Positions 44,255-57,320 of a stretch of 64,000 nucleotides of DNA are shown here, piece by piece. The notes below the pieces were generated by a model that made no database searches, was not told the origin of the DNA, and saw only the letters and a list, made by a program, of their open reading frames with translations. The first letter of the stretch is position 1. Each line of letters starts with the position of its first letter. The DNA is from Hemibagrus wyckioides (lineage: Eukaryota > Chordata > Actinopteri > Siluriformes > Bagridae). Made by a program: the position numbers and the translations under genes. The stretch lies in NCBI RefSeq assembly GCF_019097595.1, contig NC_080717.1:7887501-7951500 (forward strand), given 5' to 3'.

Positions 44255-44962
44255 TTTGCGTGTGCTTTTATAGCATTTGACAGATGCACTTATCCACAAT
44301 GCTTTGAAGTCTATATCAAGAAATGCATCCTGATATTGGTTCACGAGATCACAGACAAAGAATAAACTATCAGGCTAAAAAAAAATCTGGTGGGAGGTAA
44401 GACACACACTGGGAGAAATATAAACACTTGGTAAAGCACACGTTTTAGTTTAATTAAAGTGCAAGTTTAAGTATTTCAGTAAGAGATGGCTCTTCAGATG
44501 TTGTTTGAAGACAGCCAGTGACTCAGCTGTTCAGATATCTTGAGGAAGTTCATTCTACAGTCTAGGTGCTAGAACAGAGAAGAGTCTTGATGTTTACCTT
44601 CCTTAATAATCCTGAGAGTTGATGGGAGCAGTCGAGCAGTGCTAGAGGATCGGTGGGAGTGTGGTGCAGTGCAGGGTGTGATAAGTGTTTTGAGATAAGT
44701 GGGTGCTGGTCTGTTTTTGTAAGCAAGCATCAGTGTTTTAAATCTGATGCTGGCAGCTACAGAAAGCCAGTGGTGGGAGTGCTATTGTGGGAGAACTTAG
44801 AAAGGATTGAACACGCACCTGAGTGGCCTGTGTAGGTAGAAATGGAAGGACAGAATCCTTCTGAGGTTGTACAGAAGAGATTGATATGAGCATACCTGAT
44901 TAGCACATTAACATGAAAGGAAATGGACAGTTGATTGTTCATGGCTATACCGAGGTTTGACC
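44255..44962 (+). repeat. Dispersed repeat D, long copy
   Basis: From TTTTATAGCATTTGACAGAT and CTTATCCACAATGCTTTGAA through AGTTCATTCTACAGTCTAGG, AGAACAGAGAAGAGTCTTGA, GAGCAGTGCTAGAGGATCGG, TCAGTGTTTTAAATCTGATG to TGATTGTTCATGGCTATACC. This is an abundant long fish repeat, also present at 37.1 kb. No coding frame. Confidence 0.68.
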
Positions 44963-45324
44963 TAAGGTGAGATTATATTGCACTTAATTATTATTTGTAT
45001 CATTTCTGATGATAGCCTTTCCTACCATGATACAAATAAGATATCTTTTTGTAAATTAGGCTTCTTATAGCTAGTGTAGAAATGTCCAAGACTAGACAGA
45101 GACAAATGTAGTGCAGATGCTTAATGTCTAGGCTGCTGATTCCTTACCATGCAGGAACTTATTGTAGAAATCTCTATCTATACCAGAGCCTGCTGCCACT
45201 CAAAATCCACTTTTAGTACTTTCTGTGTGACAAGACATTACCTGTTCGGTAAATGATAGGAGATATTGTACACAGTGCACCCGGTTTTATTTCCTCATTT
45301 ATCTGTATTATCAGCTGACCAAGC
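44963..45324. other. Unique sequence
   Basis: Nothing recognised. Confidence 0.45.
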
Positions 45325-45640
45325 ACAAAGTAACCTCCATCCATCCTAACTATTTTCTGTACATTAATCTTACACGGGGTCACAAGCATCCTGAACCCAT
45401 CCCAGGGAACTCGGGGAAGGGACAATCTAGACAAGGTGCCATCCCATCAGAGGGCACGATCACACACATTTACACTCCAAAAAATCAGACACTTCTGATC
45501 AGACTACAATGGATAGCATTGGCGCGAGGAAGGAAACCAAATTACCCTGGGGAAATCCTCGAAGTACAGGGAGAACATGCAAACTCTGCATACGCAAGGC
45601 AGAGGTGGTAATCGAACCCAGAGGTGAGGCAGACAGGCTT
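45325..45640 (-). mobile_element. SINE-A
   Basis: CGGGGTCACAAGCATCCTG, CAGGGAGAACATGCAAACTC and GGTGGTAATCGAACCCAGAG are the reverse-strand tail, middle and B box of SINE-A. Confidence 0.68.
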
Positions 45641-46076
45641 TTTTTTTTTAAATAAACAAGGTTCTTTTCAATACATTTATTATACAAAATGAAGAACTGT
45701 GTTTATGTGAGCAGCAAAAAAGAGCCAATCAAACCCACTACATAAAGCGCTGCATCAAGGATATTAGTAAATGCAGTGAGTGAGCCATGAAATGAGCACC
45801 CTGCTAAGAGCAAAGTCATCAATGTCCATATTTTATGCACATCAATCTTCAGTACAGTGCTGGTCTAAGTACTTAATTTTAATAGATACTGTAATGCCAA
45901 GAACCAGGGCCAACTGGTATGCAAGGGCTAGAGAAGCTAATCATCTCCTCTTTTTCAGGAAAAAGTTGAATAACTTTTCAAGGAAAAGACAAAACAAATT
46001 CAATAAAGTTTTAATAAACACAGTCTTATTTCATCTGAAGAAATTAGTTGAAATTGATTTTTATACTTCAAACACA
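45641..46076. other. Unique sequence
   Basis: T/A-runs at 45641-45653; nothing else recognised. Confidence 0.45.
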
Positions 46077-46123
<47 letters not shown>

Positions 46124-46126
46124 ATA
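46077..46126. repeat. (AAAT)n microsatellite
   Basis: Pure TAAA units. Confidence 0.95.
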
Positions 46127-49100
46127 GTAGCAATCAGAAGAAAACACATAAAAACAATGTCTGGGGCTGATTTCTTTATTGCCCAGACTGTAGATTCACA
46201 CAGTAAATCATTCACAGTAATATTACTTGACATACTTGGTGAAATGCCCCTTTGACTTAGCATAATTTGGGACTAATTATTTAATTTAAATATATTATTA
46301 TCTATAAGATGTCTATTGACTATTATCAATAGAGGTAGACTAAAATATCTGTGTAAAATACAAGAGAGGATGGGATAAACATGAACGAGATGAACTTGTC
46401 AGGACCCAGGGTTAAATTGCTCAATACAGTTAATCATGCTTGCTATTTTTAGGACAGGACCATGAAAAAGTGGACTGAAAAATTAGGAAGCATGCATAGT
46501 GGTCCCAATTTGTCAATCATTATGTGTATAAGTCTCTTCTAGTATAATAATGGAGAGTTGATAACACTTCTGTTATTATTTGTCACAGAGGAACAGCTAT
46601 TTTATTTATAATTATTTTTAATTCAATTTTTCACCACCTTATCATAACATTTCTTTTACATTAGCAATATCCGATGTCCAGAAACAATAATGGTATCCTG
46701 TAGGCTGGAAAGCCTAAAGGGTAATGGGGCATAAAATGACACTAGACAAACAGAAGTGGTCATGTTGTGCATGGAAACACACACTAGGCTGTGACACTTT
46801 TATAACAAGGACAGGGTGTTTTTTTTTTTTTCTATTTCTGACCACTGTCAAAGTGAGAGTGAGTGTCAAAGTGAGTGTCATTTAGGCTCGGAACAGCAGA
46901 GTGATGGCTAAAGGACTTCAATAGTACATGAAACGTGGCAGCAGGTCTTCTCTGCAAGCCCATCTGCCAGAGATAAAAGCTCTCTCTATTGAAGGTGAGT
47001 TTGCAGATAATGGTGCTGGTTGGGAATCTGTCACAGAACTTTTAGGGGATGTTTATAAAAATCCAGCAAACCTTGACAGATGATGCAGGCGGAATATTCT
47101 AGTGAACTAGACAGATGCGCAGGGCCATAGGCAAGAAAAGTATAAATGAGACATTGGTGCTGAATTACAAGTAAGAGCAAAAGAGAAAGGGAGCTGATAA
47201 AAGGGTCTCAGAGTGTATCTTTTTACAGGCTGCCTCTGAGGAATGTGTCACTGCAGGCATGGTTTTAATAGCTAGGCTTTGCTTAATGAAAGTGAGAGTT
47301 CGAAATTGTTGAGTGGGGGAAAACGCATGAATATCTCAAGAATATTGCAATTGCATTTATTCTTGTGTTTTGGGTTCTATTTAAAAATCATGCACCATCG
47401 GGGAGGGATTTTATTTCTAATATATGGGTAAAATAAAGGTTCCCGAATTTGGATGTCTCATCTTTGAAAATGTCTCATTAGTGTATTCAGATTTTTATCT
47501 CTCCCGTTTTTATCTTTTTTATTAAGTCTGTCACTTTGGCCCAGGAAGCTGCTCAAATTATACATCAGAACCCCTTCACTGCATCACACTGAACACCACA
47601 TAAGGTTTTAAATAAATATAGGCCTTAAGTGAAATACTTGACACAGATCTGGAAAAGTAGTTTTTACAGTGAGCAGACCGAACACCATGTAAGAATTATT
47701 TTCATTCGCTAATCCTCATGCTGCTTGAGATAGCATCAGAGGAAGGCTCTAGGAAAAAGCATGTCACCCTCAAAAAAGATATAGGGATAATCCATAGTGC
47801 AGTTTGCAAATCCAAGGAACTGGACCTGCAGTATATCATCGGCTGTATGCCTAAACTGTGACCATAAAAGATGGCAGCTGCATCAGAGCATGACTGACAT
47901 TCATGTGGCACTAATAAAGCCTCATATAATAAACTAATAAAAAGCCTCACCAGGCTTAATGACAATAAGGGTCATGGATGGTGCTGTCATCCTTTCTTAG
48001 ATTAAAGGGTTGCTGATGTGAGTAAATCAGTCATCAGTGTACTGAGCAGAGCACCAGAGCTTTAAAACCACTATGAGGTTTGATTAATCTAGTGGTATTG
48101 GACTCAGCTGAAAACATGCACTGTAAAATGAAACATGACCTTTATTTGAAGACAGTGCTGGGGGGGAAAAGTGCAGGGGCAGGTTTGTGGCAGGTTTTTT
48201 TTTTTTTTTTTTCCGTCATCATATGCACTCTAATAAGGACATGGTATGTAAGATAATGCTGAAACGTCATGAAACGTCTTATTGACATAACTGATTCCAT
48301 CTCACTTCAAAATTCCCGAAATTCAGAAATGGTGTGAGGAATTATTTTGGTTTTGAACCTTGACCTAAGCAAATTTTAATGTACCACAGTCTGATACAAG
48401 GGTAACTTCCTCTAGTCATCACAGCTGTTGAATTTGTATCCCTTTTTCCATACAATGACTCCTGCATTATGTACATGTGAAATGACCCGTGGTGTGGAAA
48501 CTAAGAAAACAAAAAGTGCAGCTATGTGAAAACACTTATCACTGTGGCCTGCCCTGCTGTTAGGTGAAATGAGGTTACAAGAGTACTATGGTACTCAGCA
48601 GGGACCTTCCTTTTACTATGCTGGTCACACACATTAACAAACAACAACAAAAAAGTTAAAGATGGCCCTAGTATACAGAAATTACTTCTGTGAAGCATTC
48701 AGGAATAAAAGAAAATAAAATCACTGGGTGATCAAATGATAAGGGGAAATTCGCTCATATATTTTGGGTTAATGCCAAATAGTAACTGAAGGAAGATTTA
48801 CCATTAACCAATATTAAGATAGTAATATTCTTAATAGGCTTGGGAAATAAAATAGTGTTATGACAGTTGCACAGGAAATGATTAAAATAACATGCTAGAA
48901 ATACAGTGGAAATTACATCGTACCTCATAAAAACAGATCTATTGGGAAAAATGCATGATTCCATCTAGTTAATCATGTTTCTCCCCACAGAAAAACTTGT
49001 GATTAAAAAGCTATTAAAAGATTGATATTGACCTTTTATGAACATCATAGCATGATTACTGCACAAAACAATGGCATTTAATACATTTTATACAGATCAG

Positions 49101-50283
49101 CTACTTTTTATGTGTGTTATATTATCTGCTCACTCACCCCCAGGGTGGTTCAAACCTGAAATCCTTATTCCAGACCTTTTCAACCTGATTACATCACTCA
49201 TCTCTCCCACCGAGCTTTCACAGCCATGTCGGGGTTTCACTTGGCAAAGCTTCAAAATCAACCAACAGATGTCCTGTGGAAAACTTTGAGCAAGTCCAAA
49301 GAGCAGGGATTGAGCAGTAAATTCTGGACGAGCAGCAGGAGTCCGTATGGGGCGGAGAGATTGACAGGTTGTGCTGCGTCTGTGCAATAAAGGAGAGGAA
49401 AACAGTGTACAAACAGTGTTTCTTCTTCCTTTCCTCTGTTGTCCACCTATCTCAAGATACACAGACTTTCTTATAAATATATAAGGAGAGTTCACTAGAC
49501 TCCAGTCATTTGCTACAGTAGTGGAAATATGAAAGTCATGAGTTTTTCCCTTTCTCTTGTCTTGTGATTGAAGAAAAATGTTAAAGTATGTCTTAGAAGA
49601 CACAACTAAACAAATCAATAAATATTGACAGAATGGTAGAAAGGTCTGTGTGTTAAGGTAAAAGACACCGATGAGTCAAACTATCCTCTCAAAAGGCTCT
49701 CAAACTAGATAAATAGGTATTAATAAATTGTATGGAATATAGAGACTGTACTATCTAACAGATACTGGTTAAATAAGCAACCATGAATATTTACCTAATA
49801 ATAACAGTAACAGTTTATTACTTTTTAAAGCACCTCAAGCACTCAAGGACACTGTACAGAAGATAATAAGAGCCAGGAACTACAAAATGTAAGACATTTC
49901 CAAAAGCAAATGATAATAGTGATAACAGTGTTGCTGCCCTTGCCTTTGGCACTGGAATTTAAGTATCTTGAGATCTTATCGAATAGTGATGAATGGAAAA
50001 ATAGAGTGTGAGAGTGACAAACAGAGATGGGGTCTACCACAGCAGCATACAGCGTCGCTGTATCAATCTGCTTTGGTGATGTTTTCTGTTTATATATCAA
50101 TCTACATCCCAGTCCTCCCCTGGTTACATGATGTGCTTACTGACAAAAAGATTGTTAGCAGTTATTAGCAGTCAGTAAAAATGAGGTTCCTCTGCATGGT
50201 TGCTGGGCTTACTAACCACAATAGGGTGGTAGAGCCTTGGACTAGAGCTGCCTCTCCTCAGAATTGAGAAAATTCACTTGCTG
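46127..50283. other. Unique sequence, about 4 kb
   Basis: The longest stretch without a recognised mobile element. T-runs at 46820-46832 and 48197-48214. The 162-codon open frame at 49130-49618 (minus) has no domain, starts in no convincing context and overlaps other frames, so I do not call it. 47270-47480 is relatively high-complexity. Confidence 0.45.
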
Positions 50284-50550
50284 TAGTCTGGGCACGATAC
50301 AGGGATGCCCTGTGGTCAGTTTCCGCTAGCGCTATATCAGGTACATCCAACTGGATAGAGGCCCCAGGTTGAACCCAGGACACGCTTGAAAAATAATATA
50401 TCACTACTGGCTTGGGAAGGTTTGGGCATCCTGCAGGAGGATGCCAAGGATCTGTGACTGGGGATAGAGACGTCAGGACTGACCTTGTCAACCTGTTGAC
50501 ACTGCAGCTCCAGCCAGGAAAATCAAAACAAAATGAATGAATGAAATTTG
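50284..50550 (+). repeat. Retroposon 3' end fragment
   Basis: TGGTCAGTTTCCGCTAGCGC, TACATCCAACTGGATAGAGG, GAACCCAGGACACGCTTGAA and GCATCCTGCAGGAGGATGCC, ending in AAAATGAATGAATGAAA. The order and tail fit a fish non-LTR retroposon 3' end. No reverse transcriptase present. Confidence 0.55.
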
Positions 50551-52334
50551 ACTGCATGCTACTCTTGAGGAATATAAAATAACATAAAGGCAAGAAGGAT
50601 AAAAGAATTATTGACAAGTTATAAAGGATGGCATAGGTGAAAGAATAATGGACAGTGAAGAATTGGTCTGAAGAAATAGGACTTAAGTGGAGGATTTTAG
50701 CAGAGCAAGTGGTAGTTTAGGACTGGAAGCTTCACAATTTAAGTGCTTGGTGAGTAGGTTCACATTGGAGGACCATAGAGAATGTGCAGGTAAATAGAGC
50801 TGAAGTGGACTGGTCAAAATAAGTGGGTTGGATATATTAGATATACAGGTCAAAGGACGGGGAAAGAAATCATTGTCATGCAAATGAATTCATCTCACAA
50901 TTACTTAGCACAGTACACTATTACTTAATCAGAACATGGTGTATCTTTTACTGATAAAGTAAATTACACATGATTGTTCATAATAGTGTGAATGCATGCT
51001 GGAGGTATTTCATGAAACTTACATCAACCAATGAATATTGCTGCAGCTATAAATTTTAGACTCTTCCATGTTACAGAAGTGCTTGTGCAACATCTGGAGT
51101 GTCACAGATGGCAAAAGCAAGAGCTTATCTTTTAACCAGTTTTAGCTTGCTCTGAAGGCTGTGTTTGCATGTGTGCACAGATTCCAGCAGTATGCATCGC
51201 TGACCTATTAGCTGATACTACACTGCAACTTAATTATCAGAAAGGCCAATAAAGCTGGTGAACCAAAAGTATCACAGTTTCTTTCCATCAGCCACTGGCC
51301 TCATCAACAATATGCAGGACCCACCATGGTCTCTTATCCGCCTCCTTGGATATTAACACACAAACGCAAATGCGTCACATTAACCACACAACTCAGATAG
51401 CCATATTGCACCTGTACCTTATCTTACCTTCCTACATCAAACTGTGAGTTTTGCACTGGTCCACTGATTTACAATTAATGTACAGTTAACGTTTCCATCT
51501 GCGCCGAATGTAGCATTGGTAATTTAATGTTTGCGTTGGTTCACTTTTTATACAATATTACACTGCACTATTACACAGTTAATATTTCCACTTGCTTAAA
51601 ATTCTTAGATTTTTCTTAATTTTTTTATGGTTATATTTTTATTGTTGTGCACCAATACACCAAGACAAATTCCTTGTACATGTTAAATCCACAGTACTTG
51701 GCAATAAAGCTGATTTTGATTCTGGTTTGCTATCCCTGGTGCTTCATAAAGCTTTGTATCCAATGGGACCAAAATGAATGGCTCATGTTATCTTGTAAAA
51801 AACACTGTATAGAGCAAACCTGCACATCTAGTTACCACTGGTGTGTGACCAGACAGATCATATCATTTACTAATTGGCAAGATGACTTGATCATCTGCAG
51901 TTTTGTTTTGCAGCTACCTTCCCCTTCTTGTCATGTGATAAGCAAATTCAGCTTCCCATAACTTTCCCCCTGTGATTAATTTAGGAGATTTGTGTTTAAC
52001 CAGCATTGTTTAGCTGGTTGAATGCAATATAAAAACCTGGACTTTAACTTTGTCCAAATCTTTAGTAGTGTTCCAAAACTGTGCCCACATCTTCCAAGTT
52101 ATCAGACAAGCTAAGATGCCATCTGTGCCAATGTTGGCTAGCTGTGTGTGCGTGCTGTCTGTATTCTTTGTATCTTGTTATCTATGAATTTTGTCATCCA
52201 AACTAATTTGCAGTGTTTTGTTTTGTGTGTAGTGTGTGACTGTATGTGGGTAGTTGCTAATTGCTCTCAGTGGAAGTCAATGGAACCAGTGAAACGGCAG
52301 CAAAATAAAAACAACACTTTGATTTATTCTTTAA
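50551..52334. other. Unique AT-rich sequence
   Basis: No gene or repeat recognised; short open frames lack domains. Confidence 0.45.
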
Positions 52335-52622
52335 TCTTCAGTAACTGCTTTATCCTCGTCAGGATCACAATGAATCCCAGGAATAATAGGCATGAGGGGG
52401 GAATATATCATTCATGGATCAGAAGCCCATTAAAGGGCTCTTGGGCAATCTAGGTTAATTTATAGTATATTTAGCCAAACCACAAAATGGCATGTTTTGG
52501 ACATGGGAGGAAACTGGAAAACCCAGAGGACATTGGGAGAGCATGTGAAACTCCACACAAAGAGTAATTAGGATCAAACTAGGGACTACTGAGCTATGAG
52601 ACAGTGCCACTGTATCACCCAC
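52335..52622 (-). mobile_element. SINE-A
   Basis: GTAACTGCTTTATCCTCGTC, GGACATGGGAGGAAACTGGA, GGGAGAGCATGTGAAACTCC and AGTGCCACTGTATCACC are the reverse-strand SINE-A from tail to head. Confidence 0.68.
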
Positions 52623-52849
52623 AGTTTCTCAATACTGTTGTGATAGTAGCATATAGTAGGATATGGGAGTCTGTATTTGTTTTCCCACTACATATTGACA
52701 CATTATTATTATTTTTTTAAATAAATGGTTCATTATTCATTAACACAAACATGACTCATGCACAGCATCGAAGCAGCGCTGCCTAAGAACAGGTTGAATG
52801 TAAACATACGCTAATGAGAATTGACATAATGGTACTGCGTGCTCGCTGG

Positions 52850-53340
52850 CCTGAATTGCTTCTTAATTAAGCCAAACATCATGTCTGACAAAAGACGGGA
52901 GTCACGTGCCTTTTAAATTCATACTTATTTTTAGACAGCCTCTGGCATTTCCGAGTTGAAACGCATTCTTCATTTTGGATTGTTGTTGTGTCCTTCTCAA
53001 GAGAGGAATACATGCATTCTGCCCCTTACTGTACTGCCATTTAATTTCTACTCATAGATGCACAGTTCAACACAGTGGGACACATGTTGGTGGGGATGAC
53101 AAAGAGCTTCTTCGGAAATGGGAAACAGAATCCCCTGGGAGAAAATTTTGTTTTTGATTTAGTTGGATGAATAATCCTGCTGCGAGGGATTTTAAAATGA
53201 ACAGGCTTGATGGACAGTGTCTAATATGATTGCTGGGGTGTCAGGCCAGTGCTGGCATTTGTCACTTGAAATTTCCATCTCATGTGTTGTTTATCTTAAT
53301 TACCTCCTCTAAATATATATAAAAATCTACATTGTCTGCC
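52850..53340. other. Candidate conserved non-coding block upstream of a microexon candidate
   Basis: Repeat-free, GC-balanced patches such as GTCTGACAAAAGACGGGAGT at 52882 and GTGTCAGGCCAGTGCTGGCA at 53238 lie within 600 bp of the microexon candidate. Alternatively spliced microexons often sit beside conserved intronic regulatory sequence. Conservation itself cannot be judged here. Confidence 0.3.
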
Positions 53341-53440
53341 TAATGAAATTTTGAGCACCACAGAGGAGGTCCATTCTGCTGATGTCTGCTGGTATTTAAT
53401 ATGATCTCACGTTTTCTTTTTTTTCTTCCGTGTCCACCAG

Positions 53441-53456
53441 CTTGACGGTTCTTAAG
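53441..53456 (+). CDS. Candidate 16-bp microexon
   Basis: A T/C-rich tract (CTTTTTTTTCTTCCGTGTCCACCAG in two parts, ending 53440) is followed by CTTGACGGTTCTTAAG and a strong donor GTAAGCGG at 53457. If joined to the 9907-10012 candidate, its first base completes the split AA codon and the next five codons read LTVLK without a stop, ending on a codon boundary. No protein is recognised. Very short sequences meet such criteria by chance fairly often, so this is a lead. Confidence 0.22.
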
Positions 53457-55259
53457 GTAAGCGGATTTTACAAAGCATATTTTGTAGAAACTCAATTGAA
53501 TTTGGGGTTTCATGGGTTGTTTTCCTGAATATTTCAATGGAAATTTTGTTTCTAATGCTTAGCATAAAACTAGGGATTCACAAATACATCATTTTTGTGC
53601 TGGGTTTAGCAGAGAGAATTTGATTCAAGGGACAGGTTTAGTTTTATTCTACTTGTTTATCACAGGTGGAGCTGATTGAAAAATCCTGGGTCTCACTGGG
53701 TAATTTAACTGCAAGTGTATGTACAGTTCTGAGTGGGAACCATAGGTAAAGCAGAAAATGTGGAAGAAACAAATAAAAAATGTTAAAATGGTTCTTTCTC
53801 CATTCCAAATCATACATCTCAGGAAACAGACTTCAAATACTACATAAATTTGCAATATAATCTAAGCAACCTGTGTTGCTGTGACTGTTTATAACTTTCC
53901 TTGGTGGTATTCTCTTCTGTGAGCTGTGGTTTAGATAAAGAGTGGAAACAGCCCCAAGAGCTTAAGTAAAAGTATAGATAAGGTGTCAGAACTGTAATCA
54001 AAAGCAGATGCATCCAGCCAAAAATGTAATCAAGTGAAAGGGAAAATATGGTTACTTAGAAGTGTACTCAGGTATTAAAAAGTAATCGCTGGTCCTGAGG
54101 AAATTCTTGACAAAAATACATATTTTTAGCTAAAACTATTAGAACATTATTTTCATTTTTAAGCAATTGCCTGAAAACCATTGTGTCTGAAAACTGAATT
54201 CAGTCTTCGAAGGTTTCTTTTTCATATATTGGTTTGCAAAAATGAATTACAGCTACATTAAGTCAGATGGTCACTATTAATGGTCTCTGATAGTTAAATG
54301 GACCTGGAAAACTTACAGTGCATGCTAATTAGAGTTTCCAATAACATTCAACAGTTTGTAAGCTAGATTACAACTCGCAATATGCAAGGTTCTTCTCATA
54401 ATGATTTATTTATTTTCAGCTACGTAATGGCAACTGAGACAATGGCTTAAACAATACATTTTTTAGTAATTGCGATGGAATGTTCCACAGCATTTGTACT
54501 GGTAAGAAATGACAATTTTTATTATTGTACTTTTGCTAATATTCATCATTAGCTAGAATTTGACATAGTCTTAACTAGTTTATCTTAGCTACATGAATCA
54601 ATGTTGGTCTAAACCAGTAAAGAAAACAGGTTAAGATAATTAAATATAACCAGTCAATGTTAGAAAATTATCAATGAATCTGATGGGACAGGAGTCCACT
54701 ACCATTTAATTGGTATAGCCTATAGTTGGAAATGTTAATTGGAAATGTAATTAAGTAAGTGCATAAGCATTCAATTTTAATCATTCTCAAGTAAGATATA
54801 AATATGCCAAAATAATACTTATAGGCATGAAGTACTCAAATCACCCCCGGATTTCATGCTTCTAAGGAGAAGGTAAATGAAAAAGATTTGTTTATCTGGA
54901 TGCTTTGTGCAATTCATAATGCAATGAAATGCCAGTATCTGTATTTGTACCTGTTAATTCTCCAAATATTTCAATGATTTAAACCTGAATTGCCCATGTC
55001 TTAAATTAGTGTGTATCTGCTTGTGACATAAATTATTCTTTCAATGCATTGTTCACATGTATTTTCATTCATTTGGTCTTTCTCACCTGCACAAAAGATG
55101 AAGCTTTCCGGCAAGCTTTCTAAAACAGACAGAAAAAAAGAGCACTTCATATTCTTCATATTTGTTTGTAACATGTTATCAGTCCCTTCCGAACAATGTA
55201 TTTTGTAAGCAGTTACATTCCTTCGTACTGACTTTTGGGTTCAGGAGGTAACATGAAAA
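53457..55259. other. Unique AT-rich sequence
   Basis: Nothing recognised. Confidence 0.45.
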
Positions 55260-55265
55260 GCGCTA

Positions 55266-55377
55266 GATGCAAAATGAATGTGTTTATTGTTATGGAATGC
55301 TCAAATCTCAGACTTAATTTGGAAAGTAATTCAAGCCAAAAGGCATTTGAGCCACAATCCTGTCTCATAGAACAAAG
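55266..55377 (+). repeat. Inverted duplication of an unknown ~110-bp module, arm 1
   Basis: Aligns without gaps to the reverse strand of 55833-55944; by hand count about 22 of 110 positions differ. Shared text includes ATGTTTATTGTTATG-like, CTCAAATCTCAG, TTAATTT.GAAAG.AATTCAA and AGAACAAAGCC. The two arms also give similar short peptides (MNVFIVMECSNLRLNLESNS and MNMFIVMKFSNLRVNLESNS), but the frames are short and lack splice context. It is not one of the mobile families recognised here. Confidence 0.7.
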
Positions 55378-55832
55378 CCAGTGTTTAACTGAGCTATGGT
55401 GCAGAGGGCAGATGATTCTCAAATAGCTGTCAAAACGGATAGTGCAAGAGGCTGATTAACACATGAGCGGGAAAACAAATCATCTGCTTTCAAACTGCAA
55501 ATCCCACTGTGTTTCATTTTGTAAAGCCCTCTCCACTCTGGCATTCATTGTGTTCTGCATAATTTTTTAGACAGTTCATAAACCATTGCCCAATCTACCC
55601 ATCAAATCCATATGAGAGAAATCAAATTATATTACAAAGTAGTGCTAATAACGCCATTTAGAGTCTCTTGATAGTAAAGCCATGCGATTCATACTGAAAA
55701 TGAATTCAATATTTGCTTCCTTTCTTCCTTCCCTTATTCATAGGCATCACGTCTTATTTCAAGAGGGGCCTATAATATGTGGCCTGCCAGTGAACAGCAG
55801 AATTATAATCTGTAAATGCTCATTGTTTCCTT

Positions 55833-55944
55833 TGTGAGGGCTTTGTTCTCTGGGACTGGGTTGTGCCTCTAAAGTATGTGGGTTTGAATTGCTTTCTAAA
55901 TTAACCCTGAGATTTGAGAACTTCATAACAATAAACATATTCAT
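55833..55944 (-). repeat. Inverted duplication of an unknown ~110-bp module, arm 2
   Basis: Reverse-strand partner of 55266-55377, about 455 bp of spacer between them. The spacer (55430-55570) is high-complexity and repeat-free. No TIR-TSD structure frames the pair, which argues against a simple MITE. Confidence 0.7.
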
Positions 55945-56844
55945 TTGGCATTTTTAGGGTTCAAATGTCTTACTTCACTTTCCGTAAATTGGCAATTAAT
56001 TTGAGTGTCGGGTTCAGGGATGCCTATGCACACCAAACAATGCTTTCAGACTTTATAATGCCACATGTGAAGATGTCTCAAAAACACAAAATTGAAATGT
56101 GCCACAAGAGAAGTGCAAGCAGAACTCAAGTGACAAGTAAATGTCACAAAGTGAATTTCAAAAGCAGCTTATTGTCAGACTCAAACAAAGAAGCCAGAGT
56201 GGTGCTGGAAATGATACTGAACAAAGACATTCTCATTTCTGTAGCATTCTTGGTCCTCTTGGACTCTGCTTGTCCTCTGACATTAGAGAAGGAATTCATT
56301 TTGTGAAACCTGCAATAAAAAGGCAGCTCAAAGGGGAGAAATTAAGATCAAATTATTAAAATTGTCAGTGTTTTATAGATAATTTGTTATTGGAGTGCTC
56401 TGCTGCTGGGGTAAATGGTGTTAGGAAATCCACTGTGTCCATGTGAGAGAAAATATTGGCTTGTAATAATAAAAAAAAACAGAGACATTTTTATCAATTT
56501 GGGTTGAGAGCTTCACAGGTAATTCTCAGAAAGATTAGACTGTTGTCTTTTTCAACAGTAGTGCTCAGCTCAGAGCACACAGAGCTCAGTCTTCTACCTT
56601 TTCCTTTTATTGTATTTATTTACTTATTTAGAATTAATTCACTTTATAGATAATGGCATGTGGCATGCCCCCAGACAGAACACTTTGTCCAAAGTAAATA
56701 ATATGATTGATTTTTTCTTTCAACACAGACATGTTTGGTCTAAACTTAGACTATATTTAGTATTGCAGGATTCCTAATTTAGGCTGCTTACCTCTTACAT
56801 TGAACCCTGAGCAGTTTTTTAGTTGTAGTAGTAGTATTATTAGA
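55945..56844. other. Unique sequence
   Basis: An open frame of 113 codons at 55965-56306 (+) has no domain and starts inside the flank of the inverted repeat; I do not call it a gene. Confidence 0.4.
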
Positions 56845-57000
56845 AGTAGTAGTCCTTATTTGTCACATATACATTACTGCACAGTGAAATTCTTTCTTTC
56901 CACATCCCAACAGAGAGCAGGGTCAGCCAGGATACAACACCCCTCGAGCAGGGAGGGTTAAGGGCCTTGCTCAGGGGCCCAACAGAGTCAGCTTGGCAGT
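56845..57000 (-). mobile_element. SINE-B
   Basis: TATTTGTCACATATACATTA, CACAGTGAAATTCTTTC, GCAGGGAGGGTTAAGGGCC and TTGCTCAGGGGCCCAACAG are the reverse-strand tail and body; the tRNA-like head is missing. Confidence 0.7.
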
Positions 57001-57029
57001 CACTGCTACAAAAAAACATCCCAAAGAAA

Positions 57030-57320
57030 CATGCAACCACCAGCATTCTTCACTGTGAGGATGTTGAGGGTGTTGAGATTCTACCACTTGTGCCAGGGCC
57101 AAAAGCAGACCAGTAAACTTTTTCCCCCATGTTTACTGAGTCCAAACAGCAGATCCTTTTTTATTATTATTTCCCCCCAATAATGCTAAGGTTCTTCTCA
57201 ACATTCTTCCATATAGCCCAGCTGTGGTTGTCTTTTCCCATCTGAGCTGTGGACTCCATTCAACTAATGATTTGACAATTAATTTGATTACTCTTCCAGG
57301 TTGTAACACTACAAATTTTA
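57030..57320 (-). pseudogene. Possible Tc1-like transposase fragment
   Basis: AACCACCAGCATTCTTCACT GTGAGGATG reads on the minus strand like the GGGS(I/V)M(V/L)W region of a Tc1, and the rest loosely follows toward the N-terminus. Decay is heavy and no TIR is visible. Confidence 0.35.

Noticed and set aside
49130..49618. 162-codon minus-strand open frame as a gene
   Set aside because: No domain, no splice or promoter context, overlapping frames of similar size, and composition like the surroundings.
55965..56306. 113-codon open frame
   Set aside because: No domain or splice context; length within chance expectation for 64 kb.
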